A stretch of 64,000 nucleotides of DNA, taken from contig NC_133538.1 of NCBI RefSeq assembly GCF_048544455.1, positions 456,395,311 through 456,459,310 of the forward strand, read 5' to 3'. Positions within the stretch are counted from its first letter, which is position 1. Each line of letters begins with the position of its first letter. Shown here one piece after another: positions 45,501-56,793 of the stretch. The DNA is from Silene latifolia (Eukaryota > Streptophyta > Magnoliopsida > Caryophyllales > Caryophyllaceae). The notes beneath the pieces are model-generated. The model saw only the letters and a list, made by a program, of their open reading frames with translations, was not told the DNA's origin and made no database searches. The translations under genes were made by a program, and so were the position numbers.

Positions 45501-46429
45501 TAATGCTTACTATGTTGGCCAAAACTTCCTCATCATATTTGTCACGCGACGACCGGGATCCTTTAGGCGTGTGCCCTTGTTTATAAGTTACATGCCGATC
45601 CACCTCTTTCACTCCCTTTGCCACCTACACATTAACATGGTAACATTTATACACGTAAATGTGTATCAATGCAAGTCCAAGTGTGATTAAAAAAATAAAG
45701 TCTCACAGGGGAATAATGCATGCTACTTACGAGGTCCTCTTCTATCTTTCTCAGAATCGCCGAGAACCATAGAATTTCCCTTCTTGCAAGAAATGTTAGC
45801 ACGATTTCTTCCGCTAACGGCCTTCAAATAATTATATAAAAGCGCAAGTAGATGAGATAATAAAAAGATTATATAAAGGACTCATTAATTAAAAAATGAT
45901 AGGTAAATCGTTAAAAGGCGAGGATATTTAACCCGAAACTTCTCATAGTTTCTCATCTTTTTGAAAAGATCCCATTCTTCCTGCTTGATGGTGGGACACT
46001 TGTTTTCCGGTGGGCTCTTACGCATCTCCCCGTTGCCTTGTCCACATACAACCAATCCCTAGCAACGCCACACTTCCACTGCCTGTGGACATCCGCAGCC
46101 TTATGCATTAAATACTCATCATGGCTTTTATCGGGTATAATAAAGCCTTCCTTTACACGAGCCAAGTATAACTCCGCCAATTTTGGATTCAAAGTTCTAA
46201 CATCATCTAAATGGATAGGCACAAACTGTCTTGTGCAAGCACCAATCCAACTCGAGAAAAGACCCGCATTTGGACCAAGAGGGGGAAACCCATCTCACTC
46301 CATGTTATTTCGAACTACTTTAGCGGCTATAGTTGCAAGGACTTTCTTGCACTTCGTAGCACCCCTCTCACCAGGCTTATTATCACCAGGCTCATTATTC
46401 TTTTGACTTCTTTTACGTTTTTCACCCAT
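42594..46429 (-). pseudogene. Second CACTA gene: TNPA/Ptta-like N-terminus, Ulp1-like C-terminus, decayed
   Basis: The likely start is the ATG at 46429-46427. Exon 1 encodes MGEKRKRSQKN, an in-frame TGA at 46297-46295, then GLFSSWIGACTRQ, VPIHLDDV and HRQWKCGVARDWLY, a pattern like the plant Ptta/En/Spm transposase family. A frameshift near 46035 precedes EEWDLFKKM and a donor CGG|GTTAAA near 45937. Further exon-like segments separated by AT-rich introns lie at 45413-45222, 45161-44890, 44406-44200 (VEITTVFPGHENFQFAVPV...GSFIQWP, DUF8039-like), and about 43720-43210. The exon 42689-42594 encodes SIQCGYYACRFMLEII; the Gln-Cys-Gly core is that of the catalytic cysteine of Ulp1-type (C48) SUMO proteases. 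Stops and shifts show it is inactive. Confidence 0.6.
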
Positions 46430-46919
46430 GATAATCCTAAAACCCAAATATGAATGATATAGCTGGAAATGAACAACTTAACAACGTACATGCAGAGTAT
46501 TATCTAAAACCCTAAACCCTAATAGGAATGAAAATTTAAAACAACAGATTGAGCTTCTAAAATCCTAAACCCTGATAAGAGGAGTAAAGTAGATGATGCG
46601 GGATGATAAAGATAACAAAGAAGACGAAAAACAAACAGATGCATGAAAAAGAAACAAGATGATCGTCTTAAAACCCTAATGACGAAACACAAAATTAAAG
46701 TGAACATACCTGTTGATGATGATGATAAAGAGAACGAGCAGGATGATAAGGGAAGGCAACGGAATCGGGCTTGGAATCAAGCGACGGCCGCGACGAGAAT
46801 GTAAAAAGCGAGGAAGAGAGAAGAATTAACTCAGGATACCAACGGTTGAACTAATAATGTTGTGTGTGTTTGTGTATGGCATGCTGTATGGGTTTCTATA
46901 TTAGTTTTTTATTATGACA

Positions 46920-47165
46920 AACTATTGACAACGGGTCCTCAAAACAAAACCGTTGTTATATGTTAATAACAACGGGTCAATAAAAGTCAACCGTTGTCAA
47001 AACTTTATTACAACGGTTAAAATATACCCGTTGTAATATATTTTCACCAAATTTGCGCCAAAATGAAATATGTCAAAAAAATAATTGTCAACGGGTAGAG
47101 GTACTACACCCGTTGTTGAAAGTATTAACAACGGTAATTTAAATACAACCGTTGTTATTGTTGAA
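46920..47165. repeat. Internal ACAACGG motif array between the two CACTA genes
   Basis: Ten copies of ACAACGG(G/T)T or its complement in 240 bp, arranged in face-to-face pairs as at the element ends. It lies just downstream of the TNPD gene and some 500 bp upstream of the second gene's start (46429), so it could be that gene's promoter region. Confidence 0.88.
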
Positions 47166-47276
47166 CCTCTCTTTTTTTTTTTAAAATTACTCAGTAATTC
47201 CATTACGGTCAAACTCAGAATAATACATACTTTGTAACAGAATTTCAACACCAAAGATCCACATCTAATAATAAGA

Positions 47277-50200
47277 TCAAGAAAATAAGACAACACCAAA
47301 GATGCATGCATATACATCGTGTCCTGATGAACTATCTCGGGATCGGGGGCGTTTCTTGGATGTCATAGTTTCTTCGTTAACCCAAATACCTTCACCATGG
47401 TCATCACGCATATAGATGCTTTCAGTGTCCTCATGATCAGTGTCAACATCGTCGAAATAAGATACAGTGTCAACATCCATTCCCTCAAAAACGACATCCT
47501 GATCATCATCACCATTAGCGGATGGACTATTCCTTCTTTTCCTTATAGACAGTACAACCGACCACTTCTTATCCATAGGATCGGTGACATAGAACACTTG
47601 TTTAGCTTGGGATGCCATTATGAAAGGATCATCCTTATTATTGCCAACCTTACCCAGATTGACCAACGTAAATCCCATCTTATCCTTTCGGACACACTGG
47701 ATGTTGTTATCAACCCAGTTACATCGAAACAAAGGCATTGTGAAATCAATGTAATCTAGTACCAATATTTCTTGAATAACACCATAATAAAGGCATTTTC
47801 CCCAAATAGGCTTTTTATCTTTTGAAGTAGCAAAGTGCATTGCTTCAAATTCAGAACTCACACCACTATTTTGCATTGTGCTCACCTCATCTTGCTCGCG
47901 GGTGTAAAAAGTATATCCATTAATGGCAAAACTGTTGTAAAAGGTGACCCTGGCATTTGGACCTAAACCAAGACGTAGTAACCTAGGAGAGATGTCATCA
48001 CCAGTTTGATCAAGTACATCGTAAGACAATATTCCTAAACCACTCTGGAAACGTCTTCGTATGCTCGTTCGCAATCCACTTCTCGGTCTTGTTTTGGTGA
48101 TCGTATTTGAGCTCATCTTTGTGTTGTTGAATATAAGGTTGCACCTCATCTTCGTTGTTTAGCACATACATGTGTGCTAAATGCAACATTTCACGTGTCA
48201 CAATTTTTTCAACCCGGCCCCTAATACCTTTTCCGGTCATCCAGTCACTATGACGATTCTTAGGAACGCCAATCAACTCCTCAGGGGAGAGATGAGCTTA
48301 ACAATATGAAAGAGCTTCGTCTAAAATAGCGCGTTCAGCAATACAACCTTCCGGACGATACCGATTAGATGTATAGTCCTTGTAGACTTTCATCAACCTT
48401 TCGAAAGGATACTGGTATCTCAAGTACATGGGCCCAAGGTACAAAATCTCCGTAACCAAGTGAATGGTCAGATGAATCATGATAGTGAAGAAAGAGGGTG
48501 GAAAATACATTTCCAACTGACAACGAGAGGTTACAACGAGGTCCTGCAATGAATCCGCGTCATCGGGATCGATGACTTTCTCGCATATGGACTGGAAGAA
48601 GAGACATAATCTAGTTATAACATATCTTACCTTTTCAGGTAAAATGGAACGAATAGCCACCAGTAGTAATTGTTGCATCAAAGTGTGACAATCATGTGAC
48701 TTTAACCCGGTGAGTTTTAGGTCTTGCATCGACACTAGGCTTTTAATGTTCGACGAATAACCATGTGGCACTTTAATTCCATTCAAGCATGCACAGAACT
48801 CTTTTCTCTCATTCCGTGAAAGGGTAAAAGCTGTTGGCGGTAAAAATGTACGATTACCTCTCTTCTGTGGTGCCAACTCTAGCCTAATACCCATCATTTT
48901 CATATCTTCCCTAGCTGCGGCGTTATCCTTTGTTTTACCAGGAACATTTAGAAGGGTATTGATAATATTATCACAGACATTTTTCTCAATGTGCATGAAA
49001 TCGAGGCAATGCCTGACCTCCAGGTCAGGCCAATATGGAAGTTTATCAAAAAATATGGATCTTTTCTTATACCCACGAGTAGACAATTTAGAGCCGCTCT
49101 TCTTCCCATAATCTATCTCAATATGCTTTACTTTCTGATAAACTTCATGCCCACTCAAAATTCTAGGACGTTGACGAAGTTCTTGTCTTCCATTGAATGC
49201 TTTCTGCATCTTGCGATAACAATGGTCATGAGACAAGAACCTCCTATTTCCCATATACACATACTTACGAGAAGACTTCAAGTATTCAGACTCGATATCC
49301 TCCCCACACAATGGACAAGCCTCTTTGCCATGTACTCTTGTGCCCGTAAAGGTCGCCATAAGCCGGATAGTCGAATTGTACACAATAACATCGCTCTCAA
49401 ATTGAAAGTTTCGTTCTTATATGCATCAAATACTTCTATCCCACTATCCCACAACAATCGCAAATCATCTAGAAGAGGTTCCAAATATACATCTATATCA
49501 TTTCCAGGTTGTTTAGGGCCGGAAATTAACAACGACAACATCAAATACTTTCTTTTCATGCCCACATATGGAGGTAAGTAAAAAATAGCCAATACTACTG
49601 GCCAAGTACTATGTTGGCTACTCATGTTTCCGTGTGGGTTCATTCCATCAGTGGACAGTGCTAGACGTAAGTTTCTAGGTTCATTGCCGAACTCGGGATA
49701 CTTAGCGTCGAACGATTTCCATTGCTTACCATCTGTCGGGTGTCTTAGCTTTCCATCATTTATTCTTCCTGTTTCATGCCAAGTTAACATTTTTGCATCA
49801 TCGGGATTCGCATAAATCCTTATGACTCTTGGTATCAATGGAAAATACCACAACACCTTAGCCGGGATCCCTTCCTTATCCTTATAACGCCACTCCAAAC
49901 ATTTAGGGCAATTGGTTAAGTTTTGATATAATTTCCGATACAATATGCAATCATTTGGACATGCATGTATTTTCTCATATTTCATACCCACTCCTCTTAT
50001 TAGTTTTTTCGCCTCATATGTCTTAACAGGTAGAACATTACCATCAGGAAGCAACTCCTTTATCAAGGCTAAAAACTAGTGAAACACGTGTCACTCACCC
50101 CATTTGCCCCCTTGATATTATACAACTTCACCACAGCCGACATTTTTGTGAACTTACAACCAGGATACAGAGGTGCTTCAGACTCACACAACTTCTCATA

Positions 50201-50561
50201 CATGTTGTTAAGGTCATCCCAATTAGTAGTGTCATCACCTACATCTTCAAAAGCAATGGACTCATCAAATATTCTCTAAAAAGCCATGACAAATCCAAAG
50301 TGTATAGGATCGACTAAATCTCCACTTTTCTAGGTGTATTTTAACGTCCGGAAAAGCCATATAGCTAATATTACCACATCTTTCACAAGGACATGCAATA
50401 CTAGAAGAACCTTTCAAATTGTTCGAAACGAATTCATAAAATTCAGCTAAACCATCCTTGTAGGTGCGGTCACTCATATTTGCATTAATCATCCAAGTTC
50501 GAGTTATTATTCTACATTCGTAATAATAGGCAACTAATTCAGAAAATACAATAATAGGCAA
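47277..50561 (-). pseudogene. CACTA TNPD-type transposase (tnp2), multiply broken
   Basis: Minus strand, in order. 50561-50265: transposase-associated domain (RTWMINANMSD, CPCERCGN). A frameshift at ~50272 and another at ~50070 lead to 50066-49278: the tnp2 catalytic region (LSTDGMNPHGN, SGPKQPGNDIDVYLEPLLDDL). A frameshift near 49365 leads to 49383-48298 with the HVHGKEACPLCGE and RHCLDFMHIEKNV segments and a DUF4218-like region (QYPFERLMKVYKDY). An in-frame TAA (48300-48298) and a frameshift near 48040 follow, before a DUF4216-like C-terminus (48149-47277; NGYTFYTREQDE, VFYVTDP). TNPD cuts the element ends. At least five lesions: this copy cannot supply transposase. Confidence 0.9.
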
Positions 50562-50839
50562 ACAAATAAACGAAATTCAGGAAAACAATTAAGCTAAATT
50601 ATCAACAAATTAGATAATAACCCAAAAAATCCTATATCTAGTTATAAGCGTTGCTAAGAAACATATATATACCTGATTGATAAACACGATGAGGGAGAGA
50701 AGACGTGACAACAGTGACGGAGATGAAGACAGAGAGACGATCAGGGAGGAATGGAGGATGATATAGTAGCAGTATATGCTTGTGTTTGTAGCGTATAGCA
50801 GAATAAAGCAATATGTTGTTCTTAAGATTTTCATAATAT

Positions 50840-51150
50840 TAATAACAACGGTTATTGAGTCTACAACTATTGTTAAAAAGTATTAAAAACGGGTTCTAAT
50901 ATAACTGTTGTGATTACTTTTCACTAATTTGGCGCCAAACCATTAATAACGGTTAAAATTTAACCGTTGTTATTAGTTTTTTCATTAACAACGGTTGTTT
51001 AAGTATGACCCGTTGTTAAAACCAATAACAACGGCTAACAACACATAACCGTTGTAATTAAGTTTGGTAAAATTCGCGGAATAAATTCTACAACGTGTTT
51101 TGATGATTTTCGTGAATAAGCGTTGTTAAAGGGCCGTTGTGGTTGCCTGT
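50840..51150. repeat. CACTA right subterminal motif array
   Basis: About twelve ACAACGGTT/AACCGTTGT copies alternate, as at the left end. It lies upstream of the TNPD gene on the minus strand and so is also its promoter region. Confidence 0.9.
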
Positions 51151-51483
51151 ATTTGTAGTTGTGTATAGTTGACCCAAGTCTATGTGTTTTTGTTACTTTG
51201 CAAGCTACAACATACTACAATAAGTCTTGTGTATTTCATGTAATTATGTTCTTCAACAATTAACCATCCAAGTAAAAGGCGTATCTATATTCTGATATTC
51301 ACACTCTCAGCAAAGCTAAATACAAATTATTTACGAGTGTTTGTAACTTTGTTTACAGTTGATTCAACCATAAAAACAATACATCACCAATAGTTGCATT
51401 GTGCACGACACTTAATATGTACGTTTAGTCAGACAAAAAAAAACCGCAAACATGCACATAAATCGGAAACGATCAAAATGTCT

Positions 51484-51523
51484 TGGGGGACCGCGCGCGA
51501 AAGCGCGCAGTGCAACCAACTAG
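51484..51523 (+). other. Helitron 3' terminus
   Basis: An 8-bp perfect hairpin stem (GCGCGCGAAAGCGCGC) followed 11 bases later by CTAG and then T, as expected for a Helitron 3' end inserted between A and T. It is independent of the CACTA, which ends at 51164. Confidence 0.75.
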
Positions 51524-51572
51524 TTTACTCAAAAATTCATCCAACTCCCTCATTCATTCATCTTTAACTTTT

Positions 51573-51805
51573 CTATCTTCATACTTGTAATTCAATTTTC
51601 ACAATTTTTTTAAAATGTAAATTCCAAACAATCCAACAACAACAAAATCAACAAATCAGTGAAATTCAGAACGTATAAGGACCCTTTCTATCTTCATACT
51701 TGTAAATCAATTTTCACAATTTTTTTTTAAAAAATGTAAATTCCAAACAATCCAACAACAACAAAATCAACAAATCAGTGAAACTCAAAACAAGTATAAG
51801 GTATG
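51573..51805. repeat. ~110-bp direct duplication
   Basis: TCTATCTTCATACTTGTAA...CAATTTTCACAATTTTTTT...GTAAATTCCAAACAATCC...AAATCAGTGAAA occurs twice (about 51573-51667 and 51686-51785). No gene. Confidence 0.85.
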
Positions 51806-52035
51806 CATCTTTCTTGCTTTGATTTTGTTAATTTTGTTTTCTAATTAGATTAGAATTTTTTCAATTGAAGTTAGATTAGTTTTTTTAGGTGGAGATTAAG
51901 TTCGATTATTGTTGTTTAAAGCCAATTAGTGTTGGATAATTGTTGTGTAGAGCCTATTAGGATTTCGTTTATGTTGTAATTTTGCTGCGTTTTTTAGTAC
52001 TTGTAATCGAAAAAAATTTTAAAAAGATGGAATGG

Positions 52036-52262
52036 ACTTGTCGTGTGAAATAGACGACGCAACCATGGTAGTGTCATGTGAAATAGACGACGCAGCCATG
52101 GCCATGTCGTGTCATTTACACGACAGTACAAAGGATGTGTCGTGTGGTTTACACGACGGGTCCTTGGCGTTGTCTTGTGGTTTACACGACGGATCCTTGG
52201 CCGTGTTGTAACCCACATGACGGCTCCTAGGCCGTGTCTTGTAACCTACACGACATGTCCAA
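52036..52262. repeat. Minisatellite of ~33-36-bp hairpin units
   Basis: Seven units each contain GTCGTGT...ACACGAC or a variant (GTCGTGTGGTTTACACGACG), followed by a (G)TCCTTGGC- or CCATGG-type spacer. Each unit core is self-complementary, giving a row of small hairpins. Frames on both strands are repeat products. Confidence 0.85.
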
Positions 52263-52880
52263 ATTTCATTATTATTTTTATCCAAATCTTGTTTTTATCA
52301 ACCCTTTTTATTATTTAAAGATATTAAAATGTCTTGAAATGATATTATTAAATAATATTTGATTTATTTAATTTAATTTGCTTGTGTCTTGAAACGATTT
52401 TATTTAATTTGCTAATATTTTGATATAATTTTATATTAGATTTATTGGATTTATTTACGCATATGTCTAGTAATGATGATGACGCTCGTCGATCGAAACT
52501 TCATGCTTCTTTTCGGCGTCAAAAGATTAATATCAAGGTTGGAAGCACTAGTATAGTTTCAAAAGAAGTGTCCATGCCTATTCAGCTTATCGTCACCGTC
52601 GTTATTATAACGTACAAACCCGCTATCCGTAGAATCAAAACAAGATTCTTCGTAGAAACGATAATGTTGATTAGCATTAAAAGAATTGTTGAATTGTGGT
52701 CCATTAGCGTAATAATCATTGTTAAACTGCGAACCATGACCATTATCGGGAGTAAATAAATAATGAAAAAATACATTCCCGGGATCGTCGCCAGAATTCA
52801 TTATTAGTAATGAGGTAATAATATAACAGTTATTTTTTTTTTAAGAGAGATAAGATAGGAGTAACTGAAGATGTTAGTAG
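52263..52880. other. Unassigned; short Asn/Phe/Tyr-rich frame on the minus strand
   Basis: The frame 52801-52559 (MNSGDDPGNVFFHYLF..., 80 codons) is rich in Asn, Tyr and Phe and contains imperfect NGPQFNN repeats. It resembles the low-complexity N-termini of some plant transposon-associated proteins but has no domain I can name. The overlapping plus-strand frame is likely a shadow. Confidence 0.3.
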
Positions 52881-53085
52881 AAAGTAAGAAAAAGTTAGGG
52901 TAAAGTACATTATTAAATTAATTACTATAAAAACCGTCTTCAAAATTCATTTGCGTTAAACCGATATTTAATTTTTAGTAAAATTAATTTGAAAGTCTAA
53001 GGGCAAAATAGGAATAAATGAAAAAATAGAGGGCATAACAAGTAAAACAAGGGGCGTGATGTAGCATATCTACTTTAGAGTCCCT
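52880..53085. repeat. Right arm of the MULE-like inverted repeat
   Basis: The reverse complement matches 29411-29750: ATCACGCCCC, TTTTACTTGTTATGCCC, TTGCCCTTAGACTTT and AGACGGTTTTTA blocks in the same order. The outer edge is probably TCCCT at 53085. The enclosed interval is 23.7 kb including all nested insertions. Confidence 0.6.
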
Positions 53086-53135
53086 TTATAATGGTGAAAT
53101 TGTTTTGTCCCCGACTTTCTTATATCCATCCTTTA

Positions 53136-53592
53136 CACTACAAGAAATCTGCTCTCGGGCGACCGATTTACGTGATGGAAAATAGTCGCTAAACGTTCTC
53201 CGGCGACTATAATCAGTCGCCAAGTGGTCGTAGCAACTCTTAGTCGCCTGAATTCACTCGGGCGACGGATTTCAGTCGCAAAAATGGCGATTGATTGATT
53301 AGTAGCCAATTAGCGACCAAACAACGACCAATTGCAGTCGCCAAAATGGCGACGGGTAAGTAAAGTACTCGCCAAAATAGCGACGGAATGTGGTCGCAAA
53401 TTCGGTCGCCACTTGGGCGACGCCTTTGTATATGTCGCCAAATCAGTCGCCCATGTTGCATAAATGAAAAATATGGTCAGGGAGTTTGCGACGGGGGTGG
53501 TCGCCAATGTGGCGACGGATCAGTGTAGTCGTCATTTTAGCGACTGATTTCGGTCGCTAATGAACCAATTTCAGTCGCTATTTTGGTGTAGA
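53136..53592. mobile_element. CACTA terminus with GTCGC/GCGAC subterminal array
   Basis: Starts CACTACAAGAAATCTG, a very common CACTA terminus, preceded by TTA. Some twenty copies of GTCGC(C/T)A or (G/A)GCGAC follow, up to ~53580. The sequence ends in TTTTGGTGTAG, which may be a decayed right end, but no matching TTA follows. Either a ~460-bp miniature CACTA or the left end of a larger one. Confidence 0.7.
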
Positions 53593-53785
53593 TTGGACCT
53601 GAAATTTTCATTTAGCTCGAGCCAAATTGCTACAATTTTAACCTGCAATTAAAATTACAACCCAGCAGCATACACAACGCACACGATGGCCAACAACGTC
53701 ACATTTCATACAAATGAAATCCGAATTCAAGTTATTATAACCAACGTAACAAGATGGTTCGTGTCCAAGTCTAACTAACTAAAAG
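53593..53785. other. Unassigned junction sequence
   Basis: AT-rich spacer between the CACTA array and the truncated chromovirus gag. It may be CACTA interior. No gene. Confidence 0.4.
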
Positions 53786-54319
53786 GATAAACAAATCTCG
53801 GTGCTAGGTTCTCCTCACTCAAACCCATGTCCTCGGTATACCTAGACTTCTCATTAAACTGCTTGTAGTACTCAGCCACTGACATATCGGATGTCATCCT
53901 AAACCCATCAAACTCCTCCCTCAGCTTACTCCTCACATGCTCAGGTACAAACTCCTCACCTGCTTCGTGTACATCTCCCTAGCGCTCACCTTCACCTTGT
54001 CCCACCACTCACCAGCTGCTTCCCTCAAGTAGAATGCAGCTTGTTCTACTCTCATCTCATCAGGACAGTGTACCAGGTCTAGTATGTTCTCCATCTCACG
54101 ATGCCAATTGTTAAGAAGATTTGGCTCCCCGGTCCCCTTGTACTCTTTTGGGTTAAACCTCGCTATATAAAGGCTGATCTTAGAGTGATCAACCTCCTTA
54201 TCCTTTCCCACTCTATTTAGGGCCTCCATAAGAGCATCTTGATGCTCCAACATCTTAACGACATCATCGATGTTCATGTTCTCAGCTCTCGCATGCAAAG
54301 CGTTTTTCTTGGGCGGCAT
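53786..54319 (-). pseudogene. Chromovirus gag N-terminal part
   Basis: Start at the ATG 54319-54317 (MPPKKNALHARAENMNIDDV...). Gag-like features are the FNPKEYKGTGEPNLLNNWHREMENIL-type segment, then RVEQAAFYLREAAGEWWDKV, matching the retrotransposon gag domain (substrate-binding-like helix with the WW near its end). The frame shifts near 53960 and homology continues as VPEHVRSKLREEFDGF, then VAEYYKQFNE, until about 53786, where it is cut off. There is no zinc knuckle or protease. Confidence 0.83.
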
Positions 54320-54394
54320 CTTGAAACTATATAAGAAAGGGTAGATATAAACATACGCACTATAACCCCAAAACACGAAATAGACTGCCCATAA

Positions 54395-54720
54395 CACACT
54401 CGATCGAGTGCCTAAACCCACTCGATCGAGTAGAGGCTACTCTATCGAGGGCCCACCATACTCGATCGAGTGCCCCAACTTCAGACCCAAAACAGACCTT
54501 CTGATCTCTAACATACTCGACCGAGTAGCACAACCACTCGATCGAGTGACCCCCTACTCGATCGAGTGCCCTATATACTCGATCGAGTACCCAAAAACAC
54601 GATTCTGGTTAAAAAAATCAAATACCCACTCGATCGAGTCGGACCCACTCGACAGAGCACCTCACCTACTCGATCGAGTACCCCTTACTCGATCGAGTCA
54701 TGCTGACTCGTATATACTAC
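54395..54720 (-). repeat. Cluster of ACTCGATCGAGT palindromes in gag leader
   Basis: Twelve copies of (T/C)ACTCGATCGAGT(A/G) or one-mismatch variants (ACTCGACCGAGT, ACTCGACAGAGC) lie 15-35 bp apart, immediately upstream of gag. The same family is in the LTR of this element (56400-56545) and, with the same core, in the Copia leader (855-1140). Confidence 0.9.
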
Positions 54721-55156
54721 CCACATGTTATCTCTCATATCCCAACATACTATGCAACTTTATAAACTCAACATTATAATATAACTAAGCATGCACTTCT
54801 ATACAACACCTCATTTAATCAACAATTACACTACTTCATGTTATCAAATGCCACATAGTAAACATTCATCATGCTTCTTTATGCAACCAACATACAAACA
54901 CACCCCACCAAATTTTCAATCATATTTTCAATCTCTACTCCCAACATCCAACAATTTATAACACATACAAACTAGTAAACACCACATACAACTTTGACAT
55001 ATACCCCCCATGTGACCGCTTCAAAATTATAGGGCGAGTTCGCGACTTTAGGACGTCTCCCAAGCCTTTACATTAACTCCTACAACCTTTACCCCGGGTT
55101 CATTTTAGTTGATTTCTATATTCATTAGATTCATTGGTTACAGGTTTCAGGATCGT
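54721..55156 (-). other. Leader between primer site and palindrome cluster
   Basis: AT-rich, no recognisable content. Confidence 0.5.
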
Positions 55157-55169
55157 CCCTCAGATACCA
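55157..55169 (-). other. Primer binding site (initiator-Met-like)
   Basis: Minus strand TGGTATCTGAGGG, a one-base variant of the initiator-Met primer site, three bases inside the LTR edge. Confidence 0.8.
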
Positions 55170-56347
55170 TTTTGTAACACCCCCATACTCTAAGTGCCTT
55201 ACCAGGACCACCCAGGTATAAAGATGTTACCATCTCGATTCCCCGAGGCAATGATAATTATAATACAATAATGAAACAACATTTAAATAGTATAAGTTTA
55301 GTGAATAAGATACAATCCAAAACCAAATACCAAAATACGATTACATGTTCTCAAAACCAACTATCTACTCAACTAGATGAAATGTCTAATAAACTACTCA
55401 GGATACAGCGGAAGACTCTATCATCTGAAAGTGGCATATCCCAGTTATCCTATGTAACTCGACTCATACCTGCTCAACAACTGCTCACCATCCCCGAATG
55501 GATCACCACAGTTTTTAAAACAGTAACCGGGGTCAGTACTAATCACACAATTTATAAAATCCAACAATACAACAGACAACTTAGCTCAATCATCACAGAT
55601 ATACTCCGATCTCCATCACCAACTCCACAATACTGACTACACACTAAAGTGTATAGCCCTGCCAGAGTGCCCATCGCAACAGGTCACTCCACGCCGCCAC
55701 TGGGGGACCGCACCCGTTCCCACCTAATCCCCGCTCATCTCCGTTGAGCGATAAACCCAAATTCCTTAATGTGCACATCCCTTCTGTGGCGGGTTCCACA
55801 GAAGGCGAATAATGGGCGTGAAGCCACTCCCGCAATTGACTCCACTCACCCAGGGACGCGCCCAAGAACACAGATGATACAAACAATCACAACTACTAAA
55901 CAAAGAATCAACACCAACAACCGTCACAATACTCGTATGATAACAATCAACAAACACAAATCACCACCAACAGATTATGGGACTAATACGAGTAGGGAAA
56001 CCCTACCGGAAAGCAACACAATCGACGATCTCAACAAATTTGTTATCAAAAGGCCTCTTCTACGAATCCTCCTCCTAGCATACAATCATACAATTACTAC
56101 CAATCAAGAAACACAACAAAACCCCCAAATCCCCAAATTAGGGTTTAACTAACTTTAACGAAATACCATAAAAACAGTACATAGATCTTACCCTCGACGC
56201 AAGGATCACAAAGGTGTAAAGAAAGGTGAATTCCGACCTTCTAAGCTCCGGGATTTGCCAATAATGCGATTGATGCGAAGAACGTAGATTGTTTTCTCTT
56301 TTGAAAGTAATTAGGTTTGTAAAAGTGTATTAAGAAAGTGACGGAAG

Positions 56348-56360
56348 GTTTATATATTAA
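56348..56360 (-). promoter_or_regulatory. LTR TATA box
   Basis: Minus strand TTTAATATATAAACC, 40 bp downstream of the ACTCGATCGAGT cluster. Confidence 0.6.
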
Positions 56361-56399
56361 ATCGCATTATTAACAAAACCCGATAAATCATCCCCCCGT

Positions 56400-56545
56400 A
56401 AATCGGCTACTCGATCGAGTAGCTGACATACTCGATCGAGTATCGAGGTTACTCGATCGAGTACCCAACAGGTCAGAAACTGTTTTAAATCGTAAAACAC
56501 CCTTACTCGACAGAGTAAGGCTCACTCGATAGAGTACCCAGAGGC
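56400..56545 (-). repeat. ACTCGATCGAGT cluster in the LTR
   Basis: Five copies, three perfect (TACTCGATCGAGTA) and two with one or two changes (ACTCGACAGAGT, ACTCGATAGAGT), just upstream of the TATA box. Confidence 0.88.
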
Positions 56546-56566
56546 TCATAAAACAGTAGTATTACA

Positions 56567-56793
56567 CCACACGTCAAGGATAACCGCCTAAGACCTCAAC
56601 ACCTATAATCATTCCTATTTCTAAGGCTCTCTTACTTAAACAGTTCATCGATATGAGTACGGAGAGAGGGGACTTCGGCTCGGACATGCCCATGAATGTG
56701 GATGACTTCATCCGTGAGTCCGAGTTTGGAGCCGGGAATGATGAAGATGATGATAATGAAGACGGTGATGACAGCGAAATCGAAGAGGCCTAA
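56567..56793 (+). pseudogene. C-terminal acidic tail of an Athila ORF1
   Basis: The frame ending TAA at 56791-56793 encodes (from the ATG at 56653) MSTERGDFGSDMPM, VDDFIRESEF, then an Asp/Glu-rich tail ending EIEEA. It matches in character the acidic tail of the ORF1 at 10297-10067. The frame is open upstream of that ATG (AKALLLKQFID-like), so the ATG is internal and the 5' part has been removed, probably by the retroelement to the left. It belongs to the plus-strand Athila element ending in the LTR at 62190. Confidence 0.6.

Larger units (their letters stand above)
53786..56566 (-). mobile_element. 5' part of a Tekay/Del-like Ty3/Gypsy element
   Basis: On the minus strand: LTR (56566-55173), initiator-Met-type primer site, leader with a palindrome cluster, and the start of gag, which stops abruptly at about 53786. 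Protease, RT and integrase are missing. The LTR ends TGTAATAC...GGTGTTACA fit Tekay/Del LTRs. No second LTR is in the window. Confidence 0.82.
55173..56566 (-). repeat. Tekay-like 5' LTR, 1394 bp
   Basis: Minus-strand start TGTAATACTACTGTTTTATG and end GGGGGTGTTACA. A TATA box (minus TTAATATATAAACC) lies at about 56360-56348. The palindrome cluster at 56400-56545 is immediately upstream of it. The frame 55271-55636 inside it is fortuitous. Confidence 0.85.

Noticed and set aside
46507..46522. Telomere-type CCCTAAA repeat
   Set aside because: Only two units, in an AACCCTAAACCCTAA context common in plant 5' leaders.
55769..56152. 127-codon frame in the Tekay-like LTR
   Set aside because: Thr/Asn/Pro-rich frame in LTR sequence with no domain.
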